DNA of 64,000 nt. Source: Streptomyces chattanoogensis (GTDB taxonomy: Bacteria > Actinomycetota > Actinomycetes > Streptomycetales > Streptomycetaceae). The notes under the pieces are model-generated. The model saw only the letters and a list, made by a program, of their open reading frames with translations. It had not been told where the DNA came from and did not search any database. The position numbers were made by a program, and so were the translations under genes. The stretch is taken from the NCBI RefSeq assembly GCF_001294335.1, contig NZ_LGKG01000196.1, positions 248,001 through 312,000 of the forward strand, in the 5' to 3' direction. Below are positions 26,406-36,400 of this stretch, one piece after another. The stretch's first letter is position 1. Each line of letters starts with the position of its first letter.

Positions 26406-26900
26406 CTAGTACGGATGCACACCCACCGGCGACGCCGGTGGCGGCCCGTAGCCCTCCGCGATGCGCTGGTGATAGGTCTCGCGGTCGATGACCTCCAGGC
26501 CGACGATCTCCCATGGCGGCAGCTTGGCCGTCGAGCGGTGTTCGCCCCACAGCCGCAGCGCGACCGCCGCGGCGTCGTGCAGGTCCCGGGCCTCCTCCCA
26601 GTAGCGGATCTCGGCGTGGTCGTTGGCATAGCGGCTGGTCAGCAGGAAGGGATGGTCATGGGCGAGCTGTTCGAGCGAGCGCCGGACCTCCTTCAGGGGA
26701 GCCTCCGCCCCCGAGACGCTCAAGGTGATGTGCCACAGCCGGGACGCCTCCCGGCGCCCGCCCTCCGGCGCCGCCGGTGCCGTCCCGTTCCGCTCCGTAC
26801 GCTCGTCGTCCGGGCGTCCGGCGTCATCGCCGGCCCGGACGCTGGTCAGTGTGCGCTCCGCCGTCCCTCGGGGCAGAGCCCCCGGGCGCCCTCGTCTCAC
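26406..26900 (-). CDS. Conserved protein of unknown function between proB and proA
   Basis: The 164-residue soluble protein has a disordered, charged first third, then a compact alpha/beta domain with ASRLWHITLSVSGAEAPLKE, HDHPFLLTSRYANDHAEIRY and LPPWEIVGLEVIDRETYHQR. GTG at 26900 has an excellent AGGAGG six bases upstream. Its place between the two proline genes suggests co-transcription, but the sequence gives no catalytic motif and no link to proline synthesis. Confidence 0.75.
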   Translation of the reverse strand: MRRGRPGALPRGTAERTLTSVRAGDDAGRPDDERTERNGTAPAAPEGGRREASRLWHITLSVSGAEAPLKEVRRSLEQLAHDHPFLLTSRYANDHAEIRYWEEARDLHDAAAVALRLWGEHRSTAKLPPWEIVGLEVIDRETYHQRIAEGYGPPPASPVGVHPY

Positions 26901-27017
26901 CGGCGGCCTCCTGTGATGCGAATCGCTCCGCCCTCCGGAGGTGCGGAGCCGATTGGTGCGGTCGTACTTCGGCGTGTGCGCTCGCGCGCTGCAGGCGCCG
27001 TTCCCCTGCGGCGCCCC

Positions 27018-27056
27018 GCATCAAAGTTGACCAGCCCGCGGGCCCTCGCGGGGCCG
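27018..27056 (-). repeat. 39-base imperfect copy of a proB segment
   Basis: It resembles proB bases 27298-27336 at about 32 of 39 positions, including the stretch encoding ARGLVNFDA, but lies outside any gene, 280 bases away, between proB and the next gene. The remainder of the gap 26901-27182 holds no gene that I can support. Confidence 0.55.
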
Positions 27057-27182
27057 TTTTCGCGAAGGTCTCCGTGGAAAGGCTGGACTTCACGCCGCGC
27101 CGCGGACGGTGTTCCCCGGCGGCCGCGCAGTGATTTCCCGATGATTTCCCGCCGTGACGGCCGTCAGCGGCGCGTCAGGTGC

Positions 27183-28316
27183 TCAGTGGTGCAGCAGCAC
27201 CAGATCGTCGCGGTGCACGACCTCCCGCTCATAGGCGGGGCCCAGCTCACGGGCCAGATCCCGGGTCGAACGTCCCATCAATCGGGGGATTTCCCGGGCA
27301 TCGAAATTGACCAGACCGCGGGCCACCGCACGGCCGCCGCCGTCCCTCAGCTCGACCGGGTCCCCGGCGGAGAACTCCCCCTCGACGGAGGCGATGCCGG
27401 CCGGCAGGAGCGAGGAGTGCCGGTCCACGACGGCCTGGACGGCGCCGTCGTCCAGGACGAGCGCGCCCTGCGGCGTGGAGGCGTGCGCGAGCCACAGCAG
27501 CCGGTCGGCGGAGCGGCGGCCGGTGCGCAGGAAGTGGGTGCCGGTCGGGGCGCCGGCCAGCGCGTCCGCGGCGTGCACCGCGGAGGTCAGCACGACGGGA
27601 GTGCCGGCCGCGGCCGCGATCCGGGCCGCCTCGACCTTGGTGACCATGCCGCCGGTGCCGACGCCGGACTTGCCCGCGCTCCCGATGGAGACGCCCTCCA
27701 GGTCCTCGGGGCCGCGGACCTCCGCTATCCGGGAGGTGCCGGGCAGGGACGGATCGCCGTCGTAGAGGCCGTCCACATCGGAGAGCAGGATCAGCAGGTC
27801 GGCGCGGACCAGGTGGGCGACGAGCGCGGCCAGCCGGTCGTTGTCGCCGAAGCGGATCTCGTCGGTGGCGACGGTGTCGTTCTCGTTGACGATCGGTACG
27901 GCACCCATGGCCAGCAGCTGGTCCAGGGTGCGGTAGGCGTTGCGGTAGTGGGCGCGGCGGCTGGTGTCGTCGGAGGTCAGCAGGACCTGGCCGACGCGGC
28001 GGCCGTAGCGCGCGAAGGACGCGGTGTAGCGGGCGACCAGCAGGCCCTGGCCGACGCTGGCGGCGGCCTGCTGCCGGGCCAGGTCACGGGGGCGCCGCTC
28101 CAGCCCCAGGGGCGCGAGCCCGGCCGCGATGGCACCGGAGGAGACCAGCACGATCTCCTTGTCCTGGTGCTTGGCCAGCACGTCCACCAGGGCGTCCACC
28201 CGGTCCGCGTCCAGCCCTCCGGCGGCCGTCGTCAGCGAGGACGAGCCGATCTTCACCACGATCCGCCGGGCGTCCGTAACGTCCTGCCTTGCGCCCTTTG
28301 CGCCTGCCACCTGCAC
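27183..28316 (-). CDS. proB: Glutamate 5-kinase
   Basis: The 377-residue enzyme phosphorylates glutamate for proline synthesis. The amino-acid kinase domain contains IVVKIGSSSLTTAAGG, VSSGAIAAGLAPLG, PIVNENDTVATDEI and FGDNDRLAALVA; a PUA domain follows in the last 100 residues (GEFSAGDPVELRDGGGRAVA). Feedback inhibition by proline is known for the family. GTG at 28316 is used as start; a second GTG two codons later is equally possible. It is the first gene after obg on this strand, but a plus-strand TagF-like gene separates them. Confidence 0.96.
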   Translation of the reverse strand: MQVAGAKGARQDVTDARRIVVKIGSSSLTTAAGGLDADRVDALVDVLAKHQDKEIVLVSSGAIAAGLAPLGLERRPRDLARQQAAASVGQGLLVARYTASFARYGRRVGQVLLTSDDTSRRAHYRNAYRTLDQLLAMGAVPIVNENDTVATDEIRFGDNDRLAALVAHLVRADLLILLSDVDGLYDGDPSLPGTSRIAEVRGPEDLEGVSIGSAGKSGVGTGGMVTKVEAARIAAAAGTPVVLTSAVHAADALAGAPTGTHFLRTGRRSADRLLWLAHASTPQGALVLDDGAVQAVVDRHSSLLPAGIASVEGEFSAGDPVELRDGGGRAVARGLVNFDAREIPRLMGRSTRDLARELGPAYEREVVHRDDLVLLHH

Positions 28317-28749
28317 TACCCCTGTAATCGCTTGTATCGCTCGCCCCGTAATACGGCCCTACGGGCGCAATCTACGGCAGGACCGGCCACCGGTGCGCCC
28401 GGATATCGTCTGGCGGACGCCCCCGCGGACACCGGGGTTCGCCGCGGCGACGTCCGCGCCCGGTTTCCTGGCCGGACCGGCCCCGTATGACGGCCCGGTC
28501 TTCGCGGGAATTCCTCGAGCCGGCCTTCCCGGGAATTCCTTAAGACGGAAGCGGCATCCAGCGGGTTGCGTTCGATTGATCCGCTTTCGCGGTGATGAGA
28601 GCCACAGCAGATTGTCACCAAGGCCAACAAGGTCATACGGTCGGGTGTCCATCGGTCCCGTTTCGCCGCTCCGGCGGCGTCGCAGCGCGGGACCCGGCCG
28701 CCCCCCTCGGCCTCCCCCTGACCTTTATTGCTGCCAGGAGCCCTCCCCC
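28317..28749. promoter_or_regulatory. 433-base divergent control region, proB and TagF-like gene
   Basis: No gene is credible here. The region holds two identical GGGAATTCCT palindrome cores at about 28508 and 28533 and an AT-richer stretch at 28560-28640 that probably contains the plus-strand promoter. A GC-rich run follows immediately before the TagF-like start. Confidence 0.5.
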
Positions 28750-30846
28750 GTGCCTTCCGCCGGAATCGTCCCCCGCCGAGCCGTACAGCTCGCGGCCCTT
28801 TTCGCGATGATGCTCGCGTTCACCGCCCAGCTCGTCGGTGCGCTGCTGCCCGTCATTCCGCTGTTCATCGCCGCATCCGTGGTCAACCTGGGACTCGACC
28901 TGATCCTCCAGCACAAGCAGCCCGGCCTGCTCTCCGTGCTCGGCCGGATCCGCTTCGATGTCACGGTGCGCCAGCTGCTGCGCGACATGCTGATACTGGT
29001 CGGTCTGCTGCACATCGACGGCATCAACCCGCTCGAGGAGCAGGCGCCGCTCACCATCACGCTGCTGCTCTTCTACGGCACCCACTTCGTGTGCCAGGCG
29101 GTCGCGGTGCTGGTCCGCCGGACCCGCAGCCTGCCGTTCGTGACGCGGAACATCGACGCGAGCGCGCTGCGGCTCTCGGACGCCCCGCCGCGCATCCTGT
29201 CCCGCCAGACCGGCCGGCGGCTGCTGCGCTTCTCGGTGCCCACCACGACGGGCATGATGCTGACCTCGATCACCACCGACGCCACCTGGGGCGGCATCGG
29301 CATCGCCGTCTCCTTCGTCCTGTCCACCGCCGGCACCGTCTACCTGGGCACCTGGCTGCTGCCCAAGAAGCGGGTCCTGTCCGAACAGCGCGCCCTGGAG
29401 TGGCTGGACAAGTGGCTCGCCGAGTACCGGCCGACGGTCGGCATGTACTTCTCCGGCGGCGCCTCCTCCGCCTACCAGGCCAACATGTGGCTGAGCACAC
29501 TCGCCGACCTGGACGGCAACCCGATCATCGTGCTCCGCGAGCGCTTCATGGTGCAGAAGATCGAGGCCACGGACATCCCGATCGTCTGCATCCCCAAGGT
29601 CGCCAACCTGATGCGCCTGGAGCACTCCGCGCTCAAGGTCCTGCTGCACCCGGCGAACTCCGGCAAGACCTCGCAGATCCTGCGGATCCCCTCGATCAAG
29701 CACGCCTTCATCAACCACGGTGAGAGCGACAAGCTGTCCTCCTGCAACCCGTACGCGAAGGCGTACGACGAGGTCTGGGTGGCGGGCCCGGCGGCCCGCG
29801 ACCGCTACCAGCTCGCCGACATCGGCGTCGAGGACAAGGACGTCGTCGAGGTCGGCCGCCCGCAGCTGTCCCCGATCCGTCCGTACCAGGGCGCGCCGAA
29901 GGACCGGCTGACCACCGTGCTGTACGCCCCGACCTGGGAGGGCTGGGACGGCAATCCGGGCAACACCTCGGTGATCCTGGCGGGCGAGAACATCGTCCGC
30001 GAGCTGCTGGCCGACGACAGCGTCCGGCTGCTGTACAAGCCGCACCCGATGACCGGCTCCGTCGACCCGCTGGCGAAGGCCGCCAACGCCCGCATCCAGG
30101 CCATGATCACGGAGGCCAACGGCCGGCGCAGCGGTGCGCAGCCCGCCCCGGAGGCCGCCGCCGAACTGGCCCGCCGTGACGAGGAGCTGCAGCGGCTCAC
30201 CACCTCCGGCTTCCGCAAGAGCGCGGACGAGCTGGAGCGGATGCGGCTGCAGGGCACCCCGGAGGAGGGCCGCGCGGCCGCCGTCGCGGCCGCCGTGGAC
30301 GCCTGGGAGGAGGCGTACTGGAACTCCTTCCCCGAGTGGCAGCACCTCGTCATCACCACCGCCCGGCCCGGCATCTTCGGCTGCTTCAACCAGGCCGATG
30401 TGCTGGTCAGCGATGTCTCCAGCGTCGTCTCGGACTACCTGACCAGCGAGAAGCCGTACGCGGTCGCCAACACCTCCGGCATGGACGAGGCCGACTTCCG
30501 GGCCAACTTCCCCACCGTCCGGGCGGCGACGATCCTTACGCCCGAGGCGGACGGCGTGGCCGCGCTCCTCGATGCCGTGCGCAACCCGGAGCACGACACC
30601 CTCGCCGCCGACCGCGCCGAGCTGAAGGAGCATCTGCTCGGCCCGTCCGACCCGCCGTCCCTGGTGCGCTTCAACCAGGCCGCGCAGGCGCTGTGCGCCA
30701 AGGCCGACGAGCGTCGGGTGCGGATGGAGAGCCGGCTCGCGGGCATCCCCGGGCAGCGCTCGCAGAACGATGTGGACGCCGTGGACGCCTCGGAGACGGC
30801 CGAGCACGAGTCCGACGACGCCACGGACGCACCGGCCGCCGTCTAG
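28750..30846 (+). CDS. CDP-glycerol glycerophosphotransferase-like (TagF) membrane protein
   Basis: The 698-residue protein has an N-terminal membrane part (about residues 10-200, at least four helices) and a C-terminal GT-B-type glycerophosphotransferase domain. Typical features are INHGESDKLSSCNPYAKAYD, VLYAPTWEGWDG, LLYKPHPMTGSVDPLAK and DVLVSDVSSVVSDYLTSEKP, where His and Ser residues match the TagF catalytic and donor-binding sites. An Arg/Glu-rich insert at about 470-530 interrupts the domain. Such enzymes polymerise poly(glycerol phosphate) or related wall polymers. The GTG at 28750 has AGGAG nine bases upstream. It is the only plus-strand gene between obg and proB, which suggests an inserted unit. 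Confidence 0.8.
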   Translation: MPSAGIVPRRAVQLAALFAMMLAFTAQLVGALLPVIPLFIAASVVNLGLDLILQHKQPGLLSVLGRIRFDVTVRQLLRDMLILVGLLHIDGINPLEEQAPLTITLLLFYGTHFVCQAVAVLVRRTRSLPFVTRNIDASALRLSDAPPRILSRQTGRRLLRFSVPTTTGMMLTSITTDATWGGIGIAVSFVLSTAGTVYLGTWLLPKKRVLSEQRALEWLDKWLAEYRPTVGMYFSGGASSAYQANMWLSTLADLDGNPIIVLRERFMVQKIEATDIPIVCIPKVANLMRLEHSALKVLLHPANSGKTSQILRIPSIKHAFINHGESDKLSSCNPYAKAYDEVWVAGPAARDRYQLADIGVEDKDVVEVGRPQLSPIRPYQGAPKDRLTTVLYAPTWEGWDGNPGNTSVILAGENIVRELLADDSVRLLYKPHPMTGSVDPLAKAANARIQAMITEANGRRSGAQPAPEAAAELARRDEELQRLTTSGFRKSADELERMRLQGTPEEGRAAAVAAAVDAWEEAYWNSFPEWQHLVITTARPGIFGCFNQADVLVSDVSSVVSDYLTSEKPYAVANTSGMDEADFRANFPTVRAATILTPEADGVAALLDAVRNPEHDTLAADRAELKEHLLGPSDPPSLVRFNQAAQALCAKADERRVRMESRLAGIPGQRSQNDVDAVDASETAEHESDDATDAPAAV

Positions 30847-30888
30847 CCCGCAGCGGGGCGCCCACGGCCCCGTACAGCGGCTTTGCGA

Positions 30889-30920
30889 CACCTCGCGGCC
30901 GCCGCGGCAGCCGCGAGGTG
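30889..30920. terminator. Hairpin after the TagF-like gene
   Basis: CACCTCGCGGC pairs with GCCGCGAGGTG around a ten-base loop. It precedes a second, longer hairpin. Confidence 0.7.
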
Positions 30921-30923
30921 CCT

Positions 30924-30975
30924 GACAACGGGGAAGGCCCCGGGAGGAGATCCTCCCGGGGCCTTCCCCGTTGTC
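30924..30975. terminator. Bidirectional terminator, perfect 24-base-pair stem
   Basis: GACAACGGGGAAGGCCCCGG begins a perfectly paired 24-base arm with a four-base loop AGAT. It lies between the convergent TagF-like gene and obg and can serve both. Confidence 0.9.
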
Positions 30976-30994
30976 ACTGCCCGCCCGGGGCCGT

Positions 30995-32431
30995 CTAGAA
31001 GGGGCGGAAGCCGTCGTACTCCTCGTCCGCCTCGTCGCGCGCCGCATCGCGGTCACGGCGGCGCTGCGTGGCCGGCCGGGGCGCTTCCAGACGGTGGTCC
31101 TCGCCACGGCGGCCCAGCATCTCCGCCCCGGCCGCCATCATCGGCTCCCAGTCGAACACGACGGCGTTGTCCTCGGCACCGATGGCGATGCCGTCGCCGG
31201 CGTGGGCACCCGCCTTGCGCAGCGCGTCCTCCACGCCCAGGCGGTTCAGGCGGTCGGCGAGGTAACCGACGGCCTCGTCGTTGTTGAAGTCGGTCTGGCG
31301 GATCCAGCGCTCGGGCTTCTCGCCCCGTACACGGAAGAAGTTCTCGCCCTCGGCCGTGACCGTGAAGCCCGCGTCGTCCACCGCCTTGGGCCGGATGACG
31401 ATACGGGTGGCTTCCTGTACGGGCTTGGCCGCACGGGCCTTGGCGACGATGTCGGCCAGCGCGTACGACAGCTCCTTGAGGCCCATGTGGGCGACCGCCG
31501 AGACCTCGAAGACGCGGTAGCCGCGCTCCTCCAGGTCGGGGCGGATCATGTCGGCGAGGTCCTTGCCGTCCGGCACGTCGATCTTGTTGAGGACGACCAC
31601 CCGGGGGCGGTTGTCGAGACCGCCGTACTGGGCGAGCTCCTCCTCGATGGTGTCGAGGTCGGAGACCGGGTCGCGGTCGGACTCCAGGGTCGCGGTGTCC
31701 AGGACGTGCACGAGGACCTCGCAGCGCTCGACGTGCCGCAGGAACTCCAGGCCCAGACCCTTGCCCTGGCTGGCGCCCGGGATGAGGCCCGGGACGTCCG
31801 CGATGGTGTAGACGGTCGAACCGGCCGTCACCACGCCCAGGTTGGGCACCAGCGTCGTGAACGGGTAGTCGGCGATCTTCGGCTTGGCGGCGGAGAGCAC
31901 CGAGATCAGCGACGACTTGCCGGCGCTCGGGTAGCCGACCAGCGCGACATCGGCGACGGTCTTGAGCTCCAGCACGATGTCGCGGGCCTCGCCGGGCTCA
32001 CCCAGCAGCGCGAAGCCGGGGGCCTTGCGGCGGGCCGAGGCCAGCGCGGCGTTGCCGAGGCCGCCGCGGCCGCCCTGGCCGGCGATGAAGGTGGTGCCCT
32101 GGCCGACGAGGTCAGCCAGAACCTCGCCGTTGCCGTCCAGGACCACGGTGCCGTCGGGGACCGGCAGCACCAGGTCCTGGCCGTTCTTGCCGGAACGGTT
32201 GTCGCCCGCGCCCGGCGCACCGTTGGTGGCCTTGCGATGCGGGTGGTGGTGGTATTCGAGGAGCGTGGTGACGGCCTGGTCGACAACCAGGATCACATCG
32301 CCGCCGCGGCCGCCGTTGCCGCCGTCGGGGCCGCCCAGCGGTTTGAACTTCTCCCGCATCACGGAGGCCACGCCGTGGCCTCCGTTACCCGCGGCGACGT
32401 GCAGCTCGACGCGGTCCACGAAGGTGGTCAT
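30995..32431 (-). CDS. obgE: Obg GTPase (CgtA)
   Basis: The 478-residue protein has the glycine-rich Obg domain ([20 protein letters not shown]), a GTPase domain with G1 [10 protein letters not shown]3 DVPGLIPGA and G4 NKIDVP, and the OCT domain near 350-430. A 40-residue charged tail ends in EYDGFRPF. Obg works in 50S subunit maturation and stress; in Streptomyces it is linked to the onset of aerial growth. The ATG at 32431 has GGAGG nine bases upstream. It follows rpmA, with a hairpin between. Confidence 0.97.
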   Translation of the reverse strand: MTTFVDRVELHVAAGNGGHGVASVMREKFKPLGGPDGGNGGRGGDVILVVDQAVTTLLEYHHHPHRKATNGAPGAGDNRSGKNGQDLVLPVPDGTVVLDGNGEVLADLVGQGTTFIAGQGGRGGLGNAALASARRKAPGFALLGEPGEARDIVLELKTVADVALVGYPSAGKSSLISVLSAAKPKIADYPFTTLVPNLGVVTAGSTVYTIADVPGLIPGASQGKGLGLEFLRHVERCEVLVHVLDTATLESDRDPVSDLDTIEEELAQYGGLDNRPRVVVLNKIDVPDGKDLADMIRPDLEERGYRVFEVSAVAHMGLKELSYALADIVAKARAAKPVQEATRIVIRPKAVDDAGFTVTAEGENFFRVRGEKPERWIRQTDFNNDEAVGYLADRLNRLGVEDALRKAGAHAGDGIAIGAEDNAVVFDWEPMMAAGAEMLGRRGEDHRLEAPRPATQRRRDRDAARDEADEEYDGFRPF

Positions 32432-32502
32432 GGTGGGGTGCCTCCAGATAACTGCGGGAAATGTCGTGGTGCTGTGCGAATGTCTCTGTCGTAACACGCC
32501 AA

Positions 32503-32547
32503 GGGCGGACCGGCCTTCCCGCTCTCGCAGGAAAAGGCGGTCCGCCC
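32503..32547. terminator. Hairpin between rpmA and obg
   Basis: GGGCGGACC pairs with GGTCCGCCC around a 27-base loop. It may reduce read-through into obg rather than stop it fully. Confidence 0.6.
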
Positions 32548-32579
32548 CTGAGTGCTGCTGTGCTACGTCCGGGCCGAGA

Positions 32580-32837
32580 TTACTCGGCGACCGGGACGAT
32601 GTTCACGACCTTGCGGCCACGGTGGGTGCCGAACTGCACCGCGCCGGCCTCAAGGGCGAACAGGGTGTCGTCGCCGCCGCGGCCGACGCCCGTGCCCGGG
32701 TGGAAGTGGGTGCCACGCTGGCGGACCAGGATCTCACCGGCGAGGACGGCCTGACCGCCGAAGCGCTTCACGCCGAGCCGCTGAGCATTGGAATCGCGAC
32801 CGTTCCGAGTGGACGATGCGCCCTTCTTGTGTGCCAT
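32580..32837 (-). CDS. rpmA: 50S ribosomal protein L27
   Basis: The 85-residue protein begins [20 protein letters not shown], the L27 N-terminus that reaches the peptidyl-transferase centre, and contains [16 protein letters not shown] and [16 protein letters not shown]. No N-terminal cleavage extension of the Firmicute type is present. It is 14 bases after rplU. Confidence 0.99.
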   Translation of the reverse strand: MAHKKGASSTRNGRDSNAQRLGVKRFGGQAVLAGEILVRQRGTHFHPGTGVGRGGDDTLFALEAGAVQFGTHRGRKVVNIVPVAE

Positions 32838-32851
32838 GTCTCCTCAGTCCC

Positions 32852-33172
32852 TTACTTCGCCGGAGCGTCGATGCCGGTGATCTTCAGCGCCGTGTGGAGC
32901 TGGCGGTGGCCGATCCGCTTCTTGTAACCGGTCTTGTTCTTGTACTTCTGGATCCGGATCTTGTCGCCCTTGTGGTGGTCGACGACCTCGGCCTGGACCT
33001 TCACGCCCGCCAGGACCCACGGGTCGCTGGTGACCGCGTCACCGTCGACGACCAGCAGCGTGGAGAGCTCGACGGCGTCGCCGACCTTGCTGGTGGAAAT
33101 GCGGTCAACCTCGATGACGTCGCCAACAGCAACCTTCTGCTGGCGCCCGCCGGTGCGCACGATCGCGTACAC
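32852..33172 (-). CDS. rplU: 50S ribosomal protein L21
   Basis: The 106-residue protein begins [20 protein letters not shown] and ends with the RNA-binding [19 protein letters not shown] signature. It is the first gene of the rplU-rpmA-obg unit and has a good promoter about 170 bases upstream. Confidence 0.99.
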   Translation of the reverse strand: MYAIVRTGGRQQKVAVGDVIEVDRISTSKVGDAVELSTLLVVDGDAVTSDPWVLAGVKVQAEVVDHHKGDKIRIQKYKNKTGYKKRIGHRQLHTALKITGIDAPAK

Positions 33173-33342
33173 GCGGAACTCTCTTTCGCTAGGTAACGGA
33201 TCCTCTGATGCCAGCCGCTCACACGGGCTCGGGATGGCCCGTGGAATCCGTCTCGTGGACTCCGAGTGGACGAGCGGCCTCCCTCGGCGGAACCGAGAGG
33301 TGTTTGCTCAGGGGTTTGGTGTCACACAGACACCGACGGTCA

Positions 33343-33371
33343 AGGTTACGGGGCCTTGACCAGGGGGTCAA
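33343..33371 (-). promoter_or_regulatory. Promoter of rplU-rpmA(-obg)
   Basis: On the minus strand TTGACC (33371-33366) and TAACCT (33348-33343) are separated by 17 bases, a good match to the HrdB-type consensus. The -35 element lies within the short palindrome TTGACCCCCTGGTCAA. This is the best promoter seen in the window. The expected transcript has a leader of about 165 bases. Confidence 0.7.
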
Positions 33372-33376
33372 ACCGG

Positions 33377-33403
33377 CCCCGGACCGCGGCATACGGTCCG
33401 GGG
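33377..33403. terminator. Hairpin terminator after rne
   Basis: CCCCGGACCG pairs with CGGTCCGGGG around a seven-base loop, 14 bases after the rne stop. Confidence 0.8.
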
Positions 33404-33416
33404 CGCGGGGTCACGC

Positions 33417-36400
33417 TCAGTCCTCCGCGGAAGCGGACACCGACGCGGCCGAGGTCTGCTCGGCGGCGGCGGTCTTCTTGGCCGCCGCCTTCTTCGTCGC
33501 GGCCTTCTTCACGGTGGTCTTCTTCGCCGTGGCCTTCTTGGCGGTGGTGGTCTTCTTCGCCGCCGCCTTCTTGGCCGTGGTCTTCTTCGCAGCCGTCTTC
33601 TTGGCCGCGGCCTTCTTGGCCGTCGCCTTCTTCGCCGTCTTCTTGGCGGCGGGCGCGGCCTCGGGCTCGGCCTCCGGCTCCGTCACCGGCTCGGCAACCG
33701 CCTCGACGGGCTCCGTCACCGGCGCCGTGACGACGACCGTCGCCGCGGCCACCTCGGCGGACTCCGGCGAACCCACCGGGGCGGACACCTTGCGGGTCAC
33801 CCGGCGGCGGGCACGCGGCGGCGCGGGCTCGGCCACCGGAGCCTCGGCGGCCGGCGCCGCAACGGGCTCCGGCTCGGCGACCGGCTCCGCCACCGGCTCG
33901 GCCGGCAGCACGATCGCGGCGGCCTCCTCGGCGGCCTTGGGGGCACCCGCCGGAGCGGACACCTTCCGGCTCACGCGACGGCGGCCACGGCCACGCCCGG
34001 CAGCCGCCTCGGCCTCCGCCGGGCTGCTGAACCATTCGTCGGCACCGGCCACCGCGGGCTGCAGCTCGGCCTCCGTCACCGCGGCGGGCTCCAGCTCCGG
34101 CGCACCGCCGTCCGGCGTCGGCTCGGCGGCCTCGACCTCGTGGACGTGCGGCTCGACCGGCTCGGCCGGCGCGGCCTTGCCCTTCTTCTTGCGCTTGCCG
34201 CCCCCGCCGACCGTCGTCGGCTGGTCCATGTGGACGATGACGCCGCGGCCGTTGCAGTGCACACACGACTCGGAGAAGGACTCCAGCAGCCCCTGGCCGA
34301 CCCGCTTACGGGTCATCTGGACCAGGCCCAGCGAGGTGACCTCGGCGACCTGGTGCTTCGTACGGTCCCGGCCCAGGCACTCCAGCATCCGCCGCAGCAC
34401 CAGGTCGCGGTTGGACTCCAGCACCATGTCGATGAAGTCGATGACGACGATGCCGCCGAGGTCGCGCAGCCGCAGCTGGCGGACGATCTCCTCGGCCGCT
34501 TCGAGGTTGTTCCTCGTCACGGTTTCTTCGAGGTTGCCGCCCTGGCCGGTGAACTTGCCGGTGTTGACATCGATCACGACCATGGCCTCGGTCTTGTCGA
34601 TCACCAGCGAACCGCCGCTGGGCAGCCACACCTTGCGGTCCAGCGCCTTCATCAGCTGCTCGTCGATGCGGTACGTCGCGAAGACATCGACGTCCGAGGT
34701 CCACTTCTGGAGCCGGTCGACGAGGTCCGGGGCGACGTGCGAGACATAGCCGTGGATGGTCTCCCAGGCGTCGTCACCGCTGACGATGACCTTGGAGAAG
34801 TCCTCGTTGAAGATGTCGCGGACGACCCGGACGGTCATGTCCGGCTCGCCGTAGAGCAGCGACGGGGAGCTCGTGGAAGCGGCCTTCGCCTTCTTCTGGA
34901 TCTCCTCCCACTGCGCCTGCAGGCGCTGGACGTCGCGCGCCAGCTCGTCCTCGCTCGCGCCCTCCGCGGCGGTGCGGACGATGACGCCCGCGTCCTCGGG
35001 GACGATCTTCTTGAGGATCTGCTTCAGCCGCGCCCGCTCGGTGTCCGGGAGCTTACGGCTGATACCGGTCATCGAGCCCTCGGGCACATAGACCAGGTAG
35101 CGGCCGGGCAGCGAGACCTGGCTGGTCAGGCGGGCGCCCTTGTGGCCGATGGGGTCCTTGGTGACCTGCACCAGCACGGACTGGCCGGACTTCAGCGCGG
35201 ACTCGATGCGGCGCGGGCCGTTGGACATGCCCAGCGCCTCGAAGTTGACCTCGCCGGCGTACAGCACGGCGTTGCGGCCCTTGCCGATGTCGACGAAGGC
35301 GGCCTCCATGGACGGCAGGACGTTCTGCACCTTGCCCAGGTAGACATTGCCGACGTAGCTGGTCGCCTGCTCCTTGTTGACGAAGTGCTCGACGAGCACG
35401 TTGTCCTCGAGGACACCGATCTGGGTGCGCTCGCCGCTCTGGCGGACGACCATCACCCGCTCGACGGCCTCGCGGCGGGCGAGGAACTCCGCCTCGGTGA
35501 TGATCGGCACCCGGCGGCGGCCCTGCTCGCGGCCCTCACGGCGGCGCTGCTTCTTGGCCTCCAGGCGCGTCGATCCCTTGATCGACTGCACCTCGTCGGA
35601 GGGCGCCGCTTCTTCCTTCTTGCGCGGCTCGCGAATTTTGACGACCGTACGCTCCGGCTCGTCGGCACCCGGCTCGCCCGCCTCGGCGGTCTCGCCCGCA
35701 CGGCGACGGCGACGACGGCGGCGACGGCTGCTGCTGGAGCCGCCGACGGGCTGCTCCTCCGCCTCCTCGGGCTCCTCGGCGCCCGGCTCCTCGGTCTCGG
35801 CGGCGGCCTCAGCCTCCGCCTCCTCGCCGAGCTGCTCCTCGGCACCCTCGGCGGCCTCACCGCGACGGCGGCGGCGGCCACCACGGCGACGGCGGCGCGA
35901 GGGGCGCTCGCCGGCTTCCTCCTCGCCGTGCGCGGCCTGCTCCTCGGCCTCCTCGGGCTCGGCCGCCTCCTCGGGCTCCTCGACGGCCTGCTCCTCGACG
36001 GGCGCGGCGGCCTGCGGCTCCACCGGGGCACCGCGACGGCGACGGCGGCGCGGGCCGGCGGGCTGCTCCTCGGGCTCGGCGGCGGCCTCCTCCTGGCGGG
36101 CCGCGGCGTGCGCGGCGGCCGCGGTCTCGGGAGTCTGGAACATCGGCTCGGTGAAGACCGGCGCCTGGAAGACGGCGGTCGGCGGACGCTGCGCCCGGCG
36201 GCGGCCGCGCACCGGGGCCTCCGGCGCGGCCTCCTCCTCGGCGCGGGGCGCGGCGGCCTCTTCGGCGCGCGGCGCCTCGGCGGCCGGCTCCGCGATGCGA
36301 TCGCCACGGCGGCGCGCCCGGCGCTTGGGCTCGGCGGGCTCGGCCACGGGGGCGGCTTCCTCGGCGGCCTGCGGCGCACCCTCGGCCGCGGTCACCTTGC

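Noticed and set aside
24249..28490. 1413-residue plus-strand ORF opposite several genes
   Set aside because: It crosses proA, proB and other genes in antisense, with low-complexity composition and no recognisable domain.
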